A DNA stretch of 64,000 nucleotides from Klebsiella michiganensis (GTDB lineage: Bacteria; Pseudomonadota; Gammaproteobacteria; Enterobacterales; Enterobacteriaceae), in assembly GCF_002925905.1 (NCBI RefSeq), contig NZ_PRDB01000010.1, positions 124,001-188,000 on the forward strand. The letters run 5' to 3'. Below are positions 39,708 through 48,753 of this stretch, piece by piece; position 1 is the stretch's first letter; each line of letters starts with the position of its first letter. A program made the position numbers and the translations under genes. Under the pieces are notes generated by a model, which searched no databases, was not told the DNA's origin, and worked only from the letters and a program-made list of their open reading frames with translations.

Positions 39708-40928
39708 TCAGGACTTTTGGTGGTTGTTAGGCAGAAATATCGTCAAGATGCCAATCAGTGGCAAGAAAGCGCAGATTTTATAGACCAGCTCGATACTGGT
39801 ATGGTCAGCTAATAGCCCCAGCACCGCGGCGCCAAGGCCACCCATGCCAAAAGCAAATCCGAAGAACAAACCAGAAACCATGCCGATCCGCCCCGGCAAC
39901 AGCTCCTGAGCGTAGACCAGAATGGCGGAAAAAGCCGACGCGAGGATAAAACCAATTATCACCGTTAAAATGCCGGTCCATTCCAGCGATGCGTAGGGTA
40001 AAACAAGAGTAAACGGCGCTACGCCAAGGATAGAGCCCCAAATAACATATTTGCGCCCAATCTTATCGCCTACAGGCCCGCCAATCACCGTTCCCGCCGC
40101 GACGGCAAAAAGGAAAGCAAACAGATGAAACTGCGCGTTTTGCACCGATAATCCAAACTTTTGCATCAGATAAAAGGTGTAATAGCTGCTGATGCTCGCC
40201 ATATAGAAGTATTTTGAGAAAATCAGCAGCAAAAGAATGCTAACCGCCAGAATGACTTTGTTTTTCGGCAATGGATTGACAATGACCGCTTTGGGTTTAC
40301 CTTTGTTCATACGGTGCTGAGCGGCATACCAGCGGCTGATCTGCGCCAGCACGACGATCGCCAGCAGCGCCGCCAGGACAAACCAGCCAACGTTACCTTT
40401 GCCGTAGGGCGCGATAATCAGGGCCGCAAGCAGCGGGCCTAACGAACTGCCAAAGTTGCCGCCGACCTGGAATATCGACTGCGCCAGGCCATGGCGACCG
40501 CCGGAGGCCATTCGCGCCACGCGTGAAGACTCAGGGTGAAAGACCGAAGAGCCGGTACCGACCAGCGCGGCAGCCAGCAGAACCATCCCGAAGCTCCCGG
40601 AAATCGCCAGCAGTACCAGACCGCTTAAGGTAAAGCACATGCCTATCGGTAGCGACCACGGCATCGGGTGTTTGTCGGTCAGATAGCCGACGACCGGCTG
40701 CAGCAGCGATGAGGCCAGCTGGAAGGTTAGGGTAATCATCCCTATCTGCACAAAGGTCAGCGAAAACTCGGCCTGCAGCAGCGGGTAGATAGCCAGAATA
40801 AGCGATTGGATCATATCGTTTAGCAAATGTGAGAGGCTGATAGCGCCGAGAATGCGAAACGAGGTGCGTGCTTTTTGCGGCGCAGCAGCAGGGCCGGATA
40901 AGGGTTGTGCGGTCTGATTCATTGCCAT
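39708..40928 (-). CDS. fsr: Fosmidomycin resistance MFS exporter Fsr
   Basis: Twelve-helix major facilitator of the inner membrane, 406 aa as in E. coli. It starts MAMNQTAQPL; an alternative Met lies two codons in. Conserved MFS loops appear in VGYLTDKHP and GPVGDKIGRKYVIWG. Overexpression of E. coli Fsr gives fosmidomycin resistance; the natural substrate is unknown. Divergent from ushA. Confidence 0.95.
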   Translation of the reverse strand: MAMNQTAQPLSGPAAAPQKARTSFRILGAISLSHLLNDMIQSLILAIYPLLQAEFSLTFVQIGMITLTFQLASSLLQPVVGYLTDKHPMPWSLPIGMCFTLSGLVLLAISGSFGMVLLAAALVGTGSSVFHPESSRVARMASGGRHGLAQSIFQVGGNFGSSLGPLLAALIIAPYGKGNVGWFVLAALLAIVVLAQISRWYAAQHRMNKGKPKAVIVNPLPKNKVILAVSILLLLIFSKYFYMASISSYYTFYLMQKFGLSVQNAQFHLFAFLFAVAAGTVIGGPVGDKIGRKYVIWGSILGVAPFTLVLPYASLEWTGILTVIIGFILASAFSAILVYAQELLPGRIGMVSGLFFGFAFGMGGLGAAVLGLLADHTSIELVYKICAFLPLIGILTIFLPNNHQKS

Positions 40929-41091
40929 AGGTTCGCTTAAGTATTTTTTATAGAGGATGCAGGTGGAATTATTATCTGCCTAACATACCTGCCCCTAAGG
41001 TTTGAAGGAAGTCGCAATTCTGAAAACATATTTGTCTAATCGGCTAACTCGCTATACTTTCGGCACTTGTCATTTCGTCAGGGAGAGAAAT

Positions 41092-42744
41092 ATGCACTTT
41101 ATGAAGCAAGGCGTTGCGCTGGCGCTATTCACGGCGTTATCGCTGGGGAGCCTGTCTGCGCAGGCTTATGAGCAGGATAAAACCTATAAAATTACCATTC
41201 TGCATACTAACGATCATCATGGCCACTTCTGGCGCAGCGACTATGGCGAATACGGGCTGTCGGCACAAAAAACGCTGGTGGACGGCATTCGCAAAGAGGT
41301 GGCGGCAGAGGGCGGCAGCGTGCTGCTGTTATCCGGCGGCGATATCAACACCGGCGTGCCGGAATCCGACTTACAGGACGCGGAACCCGATTTTCGCGGG
41401 ATGAACCTGATTGGCTATGATGCGATGGCGGTAGGCAATCACGAGTTTGATAATCCCCTTAGCGTACTGCGTCAGCAGGAAAAATGGGCGAAGTTCCCGT
41501 TCCTCTCCGCCAATATTTACCAGAAAAGCACCGGCGAGCGTCTGTTTAAGCCGTGGGCGCTGTTCAAACGCGGCGGGCTGAATATTGCGGTTATCGGCCT
41601 GACGACCGACGATACGGCCAAAATTGGTAACCCTGAGTTCTTTACGGATATCGAGTTCCGCAAACCGGCGGAAGAGGCCAAACTCGTTATCCAGGAGCTG
41701 CAGCAGAATGAAAAACCGGACGTCATTCTGGCCACCACCCACATGGGCCATTATGACAACGGCGCCCACGGCTCGAATGCGCCGGGCGACGTCGAGATGG
41801 CGCGCAGCCTGCCGGCAGGTTCGCTGGCGATGATCGTCGGCGGCCACTCGCAGGACCCGGTATGCATGGCCTCTGAGAATAAAAAACAGGTGGATTACGT
41901 TCCGGGCAGCCCGTGCGCGCCGGATAAGCAGAACGGTATCTGGATCGTCCAGGCCCATGAGTGGGGCAAATATGTGGGCCGCGCCGACTTCGAATTCCGC
42001 AATGGCGAAATGAAGCTGGTGCACTATCAGCTGATCCCGGTCAACCTGAAGAAAAAGGTCACTTACGACAACGGCGAGAGCGAGCGCGTGCTCTATACGC
42101 CGCAAATCGCCGAAAATCCGCAGATGCTCTCCCTGCTGACGCCGTTCCAGAATAAGGGCAAAGCGCAGCTGCAGGTCAAAATCGGTAGCGTAAACGCGCA
42201 CCTGGAGGGCGATCGCAGCAAAGTGCGTTTTGTGCAAACCAATATGGGACGTCTGCTGCTGGCGGCGCAGATGGCGCGCAGCAATGCCGATTTCGCGGTG
42301 ATGAGCGGCGGCGGCGTGCGTGATTCGATTGAAGCGGGCGATATCACCTATAAAGACGTGATGAAGGTACAGCCTTTCGGCAACGTGCTGGTGTATGTCG
42401 ATATGAGCGGTAAGGAAGTGACGGAGTATCTGACCGCCGTGGCGCAGATGAAGCCCGATTCTGGCGCCTATCCGCAGTTTGCCAACGTCGGTTTTGTGGC
42501 CAAAGACGGTAAGCTTAATAATTTGACTATCAAAGGCGAACCGGTCGATCCGGCGAAGACCTACCGTATGGCGACCCTGAGCTTTAACGCCACCGGCGGC
42601 GATGGCTACCCGCATATTGATACCAAGCCCGGCTATGTGAATACCGGCTTTATCGACGCGGAGGTGCTGAAAGAGTATATCCAGAAAAACTCACCGCTGG
42701 ACGCGGCAGCTTATGAACCGAAAGGCGAGGTAAGCTGGCAGTAA
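41092..42744 (+). CDS. ushA: Periplasmic UDP-sugar hydrolase / 5'-nucleotidase UshA
   Basis: Periplasmic metallophosphoesterase, 550 aa as in E. coli. It hydrolyses UDP-glucose and 5'-nucleotides for nucleoside salvage. Signal peptide over residues 1-25 (cleavage near SAQA). Metal-binding motifs ILHTNDHHGHF, SGGDINTG, GNHEFDNP and GGHSQDPVC; the C-terminal substrate domain follows. Start 41092 follows AGGGAGAGAAAT; earlier in-frame codons are in the promoter. Confidence 0.97.
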   Translation: MHFMKQGVALALFTALSLGSLSAQAYEQDKTYKITILHTNDHHGHFWRSDYGEYGLSAQKTLVDGIRKEVAAEGGSVLLLSGGDINTGVPESDLQDAEPDFRGMNLIGYDAMAVGNHEFDNPLSVLRQQEKWAKFPFLSANIYQKSTGERLFKPWALFKRGGLNIAVIGLTTDDTAKIGNPEFFTDIEFRKPAEEAKLVIQELQQNEKPDVILATTHMGHYDNGAHGSNAPGDVEMARSLPAGSLAMIVGGHSQDPVCMASENKKQVDYVPGSPCAPDKQNGIWIVQAHEWGKYVGRADFEFRNGEMKLVHYQLIPVNLKKKVTYDNGESERVLYTPQIAENPQMLSLLTPFQNKGKAQLQVKIGSVNAHLEGDRSKVRFVQTNMGRLLLAAQMARSNADFAVMSGGGVRDSIEAGDITYKDVMKVQPFGNVLVYVDMSGKEVTEYLTAVAQMKPDSGAYPQFANVGFVAKDGKLNNLTIKGEPVDPAKTYRMATLSFNATGGDGYPHIDTKPGYVNTGFIDAEVLKEYIQKNSPLDAAAYEPKGEVSWQ

Positions 42745-42754
42745 CGTCAGAGCA

Positions 42755-42846
42755 GCGCCCCGGTGGCGCTGCGCTTACCGGGGCGACAGGTCTGAGCGGT
42801 TTTGGATTTTGTAGCCCGGACAAGGCGCGTCAGCGCCGCCTCCGGG
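42755..42846. repeat. REP/BIME pair between ushA and ybaK
   Basis: Two head-to-head palindromic units: 42755-42790 (GCCCCGGTGGCGCTGCGC...) and 42811-42846 (TAGCCCGGACAAGGCGCG...). Each folds into an imperfect GC-rich hairpin of the REP type. Lies between converging genes. Confidence 0.8.
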
Positions 42847-42872
42847 AGTGTTCCCTGACGAAAAACCGTCAA

Positions 42873-43421
<549 letters not shown>

Positions 43422-43474
43422 TCATCTTGCGCAATAGTATTGGCAGTGATGGTCACTTTGAGCGACAATCAGAC

Positions 43475-43555
43475 GATCCGGGGCGCGAACCCCGGAATAA
43501 TAATAATGATGAAATTCCTCTTTGACGGGCCAATAGCAATATTGGCCATTTTTTT
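43475..43555 (+). ncRNA. chiX: ChiX (SroB/RybC/MicM) Hfq-binding small RNA
   Basis: About 81 nt in the ybaK-ybaP gap, as in E. coli. The body AATAATAATGATGAAATTCC and CTCTTTGACGGGCCAATAG is nearly identical to E. coli ChiX, including the antisense seed that pairs with chiP and chb leaders. Terminator stem GGCCAATA/TATTGGCC (43528-43547) with seven T's. The 5' hairpin (CCGGGG/CCCCGG, 43478-43495) is at the same place but with a different sequence from E. coli. Promoter: TTGGCA (43440-43445), 18-bp spacer, GACAAT (43464-43469). The T-run overlaps the ybaP stop by two bases. The 5' end is estimated from the promoter. Confidence 0.93.
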
Positions 43556-44348
43556 ACGTCAGCATGTCCGGCAGATTTCCTTCCCCGTACAAATGAAGCG
43601 CCCCTACGGCAACCACGTAGCGCCCCGGCGGCAGCGCCAGCAGCGTTTCGCGCCAGGCGAGATTGCGCTGATGCATCAGCACATCATACAGCGACTGGCT
43701 AAACGTTGTCGGCAGCGAGGTTGCGCCCGTTGACGGCGGCTGCTCCAGCCACCAGCCGATCATCACCTGCAGCAGACGCGCATTCGTGCGCCAGTGGGTG
43801 AGGGTATCCTCCAGCAGCGCCAGGCCGCCGTCGGGCAGATCCCGCAGCAGCGCTATCTGGCTGTCGGCTCCCTCCAGCTCCATCACGCGGATATTGCTCT
43901 CGCGCGCCGCCATCAGCAGTTGATAATCAATGCCGTAATCCGCCCTTAGCCCCAGTTTTTGCGCCTGAGTCGCCTGCAATACCATCGCCACCTGCCACAG
44001 CGGCTGGCTGTCGAACAGCGCGATGGACAGCCCCATTTCTCCTGCCCGCTCTTGCAGTTCAGCAAGCAGGGAGGCGCTCAGGCGTTCCGCCAGCGGCGGA
44101 CAGGAGGGGAGGTTGCTGAACGGCGTTTCGCTGCCGCTAATATCCGCTTCCACAATCAGCGCATCGGCCTGGCGGATCTTTTTTAATAACCTGGCGGGCG
44201 GCGGCGACATGTCGCGGGTGCCCATATGAATACTGCCGACCAGGTGCAGATAGCGCTCGCCGGGAAGCGTGATATCCAGCGCGGGCCAGGAATAAGACGA
44301 GCCGACGGCGGCTTGCCACAGCATTTTTATTCGGTTTAACAGGCCCAT
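43554..44348 (-). CDS. ybaP: TraB/PrgY/GumN-family protein YbaP
   Basis: 264 aa as in E. coli. Family motif VGSIHMGT (near residue 36) and a second conserved GALHLYGEGNL near the end, probable metal-binding or catalytic histidines. Start 44348 (MGLLNRIKMLWQ) has ACGTAT/GGAGCAC upstream; earlier in-frame codons are not conserved. Function unknown; relatives include pheromone-shutdown proteins and Tiki-type proteases. The stop lies in the ChiX T-run. Confidence 0.9.
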   Translation of the reverse strand: MGLLNRIKMLWQAAVGSSYSWPALDITLPGERYLHLVGSIHMGTRDMSPPPARLLKKIRQADALIVEADISGSETPFSNLPSCPPLAERLSASLLAELQERAGEMGLSIALFDSQPLWQVAMVLQATQAQKLGLRADYGIDYQLLMAARESNIRVMELEGADSQIALLRDLPDGGLALLEDTLTHWRTNARLLQVMIGWWLEQPPSTGATSLPTTFSQSLYDVLMHQRNLAWRETLLALPPGRYVVAVGALHLYGEGNLPDMLT

Positions 44349-44670
44349 ACGTGCTCCGTAGTGTGAGGAAGCCATGCTAGCGCGCGGGGGGCTGGGGCGC
44401 AAGGGGACTCAACGTGCGCGACGGAAGAGGCGTTTTGCAATGTCACGAAAATAACAAAAAAATTTGATGTTCTCTTTTTCGTCATTTCTGTAATGGCGTT
44501 TTGAAATTAATTATCAATTAAAAAACAATGGAATGACCATTTATAACGTGAATGACTATGGTGTTTTTTTCTCAAATATTCCTCTGTTGTGATAATAAAA
44601 TAAAAAATCTGTAACAAAAAATAAACAAAACGCTTCTATATTGGCCCCTTCAATTTTTGGGGGGAGTGAC
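44349..44670. promoter_or_regulatory. AT-rich upstream region of the TonB cluster with a Fur-like box at 44502-44516
   Basis: A 322-bp gap without a gene. TGAAATTAATTATCA at 44502-44516 matches 12 of 14 defined positions of the 7-1-7 Fur consensus TGATAATNATTATCA, with a perfect right arm. It sits 155 bp before the exbD start. The stretch from about 44440 to 44640 is markedly AT-rich compared with its flanks. No confident -35/-10 pair was assigned. Confidence 0.65.
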
Positions 44671-45078
44671 ATGCGTAACTGGAGTGAGCCTAAAAAGAAT
44701 AAAGCCCATATCGAGCTGATCCCGATGATCGATGTGATGATGTTTCTACTGGTTTTCTTTGTCCTGATTAGCCTGAATGTGATCCCGGCTCTGGGCTTGA
44801 AAACGCAGCTGCCGTCGGCCGGCAGCGCCCAACAGCTTAAACCGCAAAAAAAAGCCATTATCACCCTCGGCGCCGGCGACCAGCTGCAGCTTGATGGCCA
44901 GCCGCTGCCCCTGAATGCGCTGGTCAATACCCTGAAGCAACAGCAGCAGGAAAACCAAACCACCACCATTATCGTGAACAGCGATAAAGAGGTTGCGGTG
45001 GAACGCCTGATCGCCGTGATGGATACCCTGCGTCAGGGTGGTTTCTTCTCCATTTCCATTGCCACACGGAAGCAGTGA
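44671..45078 (+). CDS. ExbD/TolR-family proton-channel subunit of an accessory TonB system
   Basis: 135 aa. One N-terminal membrane helix (about 17-38) carries the essential aspartate (Asp21 in PMIDVMMFLLVFF), followed by a periplasmic TolR-like domain (LQLDGQPLPLNALVNTL, VAVERLIAVMDTLRQGGF). ATG at 44671 with GGGGGAGTGAC upstream. First gene of a five-gene unit: exbD, tonB, receptor, exbB, PLD. With ExbB it would harvest proton motive force for TonB. The chromosomal exbBD and tonB of the genus are not in this window, so this is presumably a second, dedicated set. Confidence 0.9.
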   Translation: MRNWSEPKKNKAHIELIPMIDVMMFLLVFFVLISLNVIPALGLKTQLPSAGSAQQLKPQKKAIITLGAGDQLQLDGQPLPLNALVNTLKQQQQENQTTTIIVNSDKEVAVERLIAVMDTLRQGGFFSISIATRKQ

Positions 45079-45079
45079 T

Positions 45080-45811
45080 ATGTATCTGCTTTATCGCTCA
45101 CGTCACGTTGTTAGCTGGCTACCCGCCCTTGTCATCGCCGGATGTTTACTGTTTGTCAGCCAGCAGGCAGTGCTGCAGGTCAAACCGCATTACGACGATA
45201 CGGTCATGGAACTGTCGCTGGCTGAACCCGAACCGCCGCAGCCGGAGCCTGTCCCAGAACCGCAGCCGCAAATTCAACCTGAGCCGGAACCGGAGGCGGT
45301 CGCTGAACCCGTCGTTTCTGCGCCAGAACCCATTATCCAGGCCAAACCGGTTGTTAAACCGAAAGCCAAACCCAGGCCCAAACCGGTTGTGAAGGAAAAA
45401 GCGCCGAAACCGCAGGCGATCGCGGCTCCGCAGCCCGCCGCCGTTCGTAGTCCGGTGAGTAAACCGGCCCCGCCGCCTTCTCCCCCGGCGCCGAAGGCGA
45501 ACGCGCAGGCGGTGGAAAACGGCTATCTGCAGGCGCTGCGCCGGGAGCTGGAGCAGCGCAAGCGCTACCCGAGCGGCCGTCAGGCTTCGCTGGAACGTCC
45601 GCAGGGCAACGTGGAGGTCTGGCTGGAGGTTGACCGCAGCGGCAGAGTGCTGGCTTCCGGTATTGCCAGCAGGGCGCCGAACATGCTGCTCAATCGCGCT
45701 GCGCTTAGTTCCCTGCAAAGCATCAGCCAGCTGAAGCCCTTTCCTGAAGAGGCTTTTGCCGGACAAAGCAGCAAAAAATTTACCGCGACGTTTAATTACC
45801 AGGCGCCATAA
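45080..45811 (+). CDS. TonB-family energy transducer
   Basis: 243 aa. N-terminal membrane anchor (about 12-30); then a long rod of Pro-Glu and Lys-Pro repeats (about 48-155, EPEPPQPEPVPEPQPQ then KPKAKPRPKP); then a C-terminal TonB domain (about 160-243) with YLQALRRELEQRKRYP and GNVEVWLEVDRSGRV. The YP motif needed for TonB-box contact is present (KRYPSG). Start 45080 is one base after the exbD stop, with GGAAG upstream. Sits directly before the receptor it most likely serves. A TolA-like role is less likely given the receptor. Confidence 0.92.
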   Translation: MYLLYRSRHVVSWLPALVIAGCLLFVSQQAVLQVKPHYDDTVMELSLAEPEPPQPEPVPEPQPQIQPEPEPEAVAEPVVSAPEPIIQAKPVVKPKAKPRPKPVVKEKAPKPQAIAAPQPAAVRSPVSKPAPPPSPPAPKANAQAVENGYLQALRRELEQRKRYPSGRQASLERPQGNVEVWLEVDRSGRVLASGIASRAPNMLLNRAALSSLQSISQLKPFPEEAFAGQSSKKFTATFNYQAP

Positions 45812-45845
45812 GCCTAATTAATCATTTGTTTTTACAGGAAAAGAA

Positions 45846-48086
45846 ATGAAAAACTTTAATTATTCTGGGATTGCGTTAGCCGTGGTGTCGGCCCTGTTAT
45901 CGGGGGCCTCACTGGCGGCGGAAAGCAGCGACGTGGGGGAGATTAACGTTAAGGGGCAATCGCTCGGCGGCGGTCTGATGGTGCAGGAAGACAGCGGCAA
46001 AGCGCGTTCCACCCTGACCAAAGAGGCGATGGAAAAAGCCCCCGGCGCCAGCAATGCTATCGACATGCTGAAATATACGCCGGGAATGAACGTCAACAGC
46101 AATGACGCCAGCGGCCTGAGCGGTATCGACTACACCATGCGCGGGATGAACTCGGATCAGATCGGCCTGTCGATGGACGGCATCCCGATTAACGACTCGG
46201 GCAACTATGCGGTCTACCCCAACCTGCTGGGCGACGCGGAAAACCTTGAGCAGATCTTTGTCACCCAGGGCTCTTCCGAGGCTGACGGCCCGCATATTGG
46301 TTCCAGCGGCGGTAATATTGGCCTTGTGACAAAGCGTCCCTCAAAGGAGTTTGGCGGCTTCGTCAAACAAACGCTCGGCAGCCATAACCTCAGCAAAACT
46401 TTCGCTCGTCTGGAGACCGGGGAGTACAACGGTTTTAGCAACTGGCTCTCGTACTCGCATACTGAAGCCAAAAAATGGCGCGGGGAGGGGCGTAATTATT
46501 CCGATAAGTTCGAAATGAACTCGCTGTACGAGGATGGCAACGGCAACAGCAGCAACCTGATCATGAAGTATAACCGTCAGGATAACAGCAACTATAACAC
46601 CCTGAGTAAAGCGCAGTTCGAAGAAGACCCGCGTCAGGACTACTCGACCACCCCGGTCTACAACAGCAAAGGTCAACTGAGCAAATATTACAAGCTGAAC
46701 CGTAATCCGTTTGAAACCTTCACCCTCTCTTTTGCCCAGCGCTTACAGCTGCGCGATAACCTCGCGTTGACCGTTCAGCCCTATTACTACTGGGGTAACG
46801 GCGGCAGCTTTACCGGACAAACGGCCTCGGTGCTGTCCAATACGTCTGATACCGCCGGACAGTACGATCTCAGCAACCTGACTTCTAATACCTATTACCG
46901 GCCTTCGTGGACCCAGACCTGGCGGCCGGGCGTTACCACGAAATTGAAGTGGGATATTAACGACGAACACAGCCTGGATATTGGCTACTGGTACGAGCGC
47001 GCGCGTCAGTCGCAGACCCAGCCGTTTATTAGCATTCAGGACGATGGCAACCCGGCGAACGTTTCCGGCAAACCGGGCGGTTCCGATCAGGTTAAAGATG
47101 CGAACGGCAATACGGTACAGGGGCGTAACCAGTACACGGTGACTCCTGCGCACAAAGTATGGCTTCAGGACAGCTGGTTCGTGACGCCGGACTGGACGCT
47201 GGTGGGCGGGCTGGCTTATCAGTATGTTGAACGTAAAGGCGATAATAAAGGCAGCCTGTATAGCGCTGCGGAAAAACGCCAGGCGACCTACCATGAATTC
47301 CTGCCGAACTTTAGCATCAGCTATAAGCCGGATAGCGAAAATCAGCTGTTCTATAACCTGACGCGCAACATGCGTACGCCACCCAACTACGTACTCTACA
47401 ACGTCGGCGATTCGATCAGCACCAAACCTGAGCTGAGCTGGAACCACGAGCTGGGCTGGCGTTTTCAGCGCGAAGATATGCTGCTGAGCGCGACGCTCTT
47501 CTATATGCGCTATACCGACCGGCAGATTTCGACCACCAATGCGGATGGTGACTACGAAATGATGAACATCGGCAGCGTGGAGAGTAAAGGTCTGGAGCTG
47601 GAGTGGAGCGGTAAGCTGCCGTACAACTTCAACTACTACACCTCTTATACCTACACCCATTCCGAACAAAAAGACGACATTGTGAGCAACGGCGGACATC
47701 CGCTGCCAACGGCGGGCAAAACGGTGCCAAACGTACCGAAAAACATGCTTAACGCGTCGCTGGGCTATGATGATGGTCTCTACTACGGCAGCTTCGGCGG
47801 CAAATACGTCAGTTCGTTCTACGGCGATTTGACCAACGACGAAAAAATCGGCGGGCGCACGGTCTTTGATGTCGCCGCGGGCGTGCATCTGCCGGTGGAT
47901 AAAAAGATTGTCAAAAGCGCCACCCTGCGCTTTGGCATCGATAACCTGTTCGATAAACAGTACCTGACCTCCGTCCGCTCGACGACTTTTAACGCGGCGG
48001 CTTACGACGGCGTGAAGGCCAGTACCCCGTACTACAACGTTGGCGAAGAGCGCACCTTTAGCGTCTCGCTGGAAGCAACCTTTTAA
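45846..48086 (+). CDS. TonB-dependent outer-membrane receptor, ligand unknown
   Basis: 746 aa. Signal peptide with cleavage near Ala24 (GASLA/AES), then a possible TonB box around DVGEINVKG (29-37). There is no N-terminal sigma-signalling domain. The plug domain (about 45-165) contains MLKYTPGMNVNSND, MRGMNSDQIGLSMDGIPIN and GSSGGNIGLVTKRPS. A 22-strand barrel follows, ending in Phe746 (VSLEATF). ATG 45846 with AGGAAAAGA upstream, 34 bp after tonB. The upstream Fur-like box suggests a ferric siderophore or similar, but I do not recognise a known receptor, so no substrate is proposed. Confidence 0.93.
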   Translation: MKNFNYSGIALAVVSALLSGASLAAESSDVGEINVKGQSLGGGLMVQEDSGKARSTLTKEAMEKAPGASNAIDMLKYTPGMNVNSNDASGLSGIDYTMRGMNSDQIGLSMDGIPINDSGNYAVYPNLLGDAENLEQIFVTQGSSEADGPHIGSSGGNIGLVTKRPSKEFGGFVKQTLGSHNLSKTFARLETGEYNGFSNWLSYSHTEAKKWRGEGRNYSDKFEMNSLYEDGNGNSSNLIMKYNRQDNSNYNTLSKAQFEEDPRQDYSTTPVYNSKGQLSKYYKLNRNPFETFTLSFAQRLQLRDNLALTVQPYYYWGNGGSFTGQTASVLSNTSDTAGQYDLSNLTSNTYYRPSWTQTWRPGVTTKLKWDINDEHSLDIGYWYERARQSQTQPFISIQDDGNPANVSGKPGGSDQVKDANGNTVQGRNQYTVTPAHKVWLQDSWFVTPDWTLVGGLAYQYVERKGDNKGSLYSAAEKRQATYHEFLPNFSISYKPDSENQLFYNLTRNMRTPPNYVLYNVGDSISTKPELSWNHELGWRFQREDMLLSATLFYMRYTDRQISTTNADGDYEMMNIGSVESKGLELEWSGKLPYNFNYYTSYTYTHSEQKDDIVSNGGHPLPTAGKTVPNVPKNMLNASLGYDDGLYYGSFGGKYVSSFYGDLTNDEKIGGRTVFDVAAGVHLPVDKKIVKSATLRFGIDNLFDKQYLTSVRSTTFNAAAYDGVKASTPYYNVGEERTFSVSLEATF

Positions 48087-48105
48087 TTAACCGGAGGGCA
48101 CTCTG

Positions 48106-48753
48106 ATGGATGCCAATCTGATTCACGATATTATTTTCTACGTTATGTACGCCGCGCTGGCGATCGCCGTGGTGATACTGGTTGAACGCGGCCTCTATTT
48201 TTCGTGGGCCCAGCGTCAGGCTTTGCGCTTTGAAAAGGCGCTGACGCCGGACGTTCGCCGCGCGTCGGATCTGCCGGAATCGCTGACCGGCCGCAGTAGC
48301 CTCCCGCTGACCCTCATTCTGCCGGTGCTGGAGAAAAAGCAGACGGCGGAAGACCGTGAGGCGATGAGCGATCTGATCGACGCTCAGTATCTGCTCAGCA
48401 AACCGCAGATGTCGCGTGGGCTGTGGATGCTTGAAACCGTTGTCACCGCCGCGCCGCTGCTGGGCCTGCTGGGGACGATCCTCGGTATTATGGATACCTT
48501 TAAGGCCCTTTCCGCCTCAGGCGTCTCCGATGCCAGCATGGTTTCTGCGGGTATGGGGACCGCCCTGTATGCCACCGGCCTGGGCATTGCTATTGCGCTG
48601 CTGTGCCTGGTGGGCAATAACTATTTGCAAAGCCGCATGGAGCGAATCAACGAACTGCTGAAGGTGCTGCTGATCCGCGCCGGCAGCCCGGTCAGCCGTC
48701 CGGAGCAGGGCGGCAAACGCTGGGAAGGCCACGAGGCGCAGCGCTATGCCTGA
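48106..48753 (+). CDS. ExbB/TolQ-family subunit of the accessory TonB system
   Basis: 215 aa with three membrane helices: about 8-28, then 107-130 (TVVTAAPLLGLLGTILGIMDTF) and 148-175 (GTALYATGLGIAIALLCLVGNNYL), the MotA/ExbB domain. ATG 48106 with CGGAGGG upstream, 19 bp after the receptor. In most loci exbB directly precedes exbD; here the two are at opposite ends, separated by tonB and the receptor. Its last 8 bases overlap the next gene's start. Confidence 0.92.
   Translation: MDANLIHDIIFYVMYAALAIAVVILVERGLYFSWAQRQALRFEKALTPDVRRASDLPESLTGRSSLPLTLILPVLEKKQTAEDREAMSDLIDAQYLLSKPQMSRGLWMLETVVTAAPLLGLLGTILGIMDTFKALSASGVSDASMVSAGMGTALYATGLGIAIALLCLVGNNYLQSRMERINELLKVLLIRAGSPVSRPEQGGKRWEGHEAQRYA

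Noticed and set aside
41371-42615. 414-codon open frame antisense to ushA
   Set aside because: Coding shadow; no domain, no ribosome site, and ushA is complete on the other strand.
45230-45520. Short tandem repeats in the tonB-like gene
   Set aside because: They encode the normal Pro-Glu and Pro-Lys rod of TonB proteins, not an independent repeat or CRISPR.
46743-47888. 381-codon frame antisense to the TonB-dependent receptor
   Set aside because: No recognisable family; shadow of the receptor gene.
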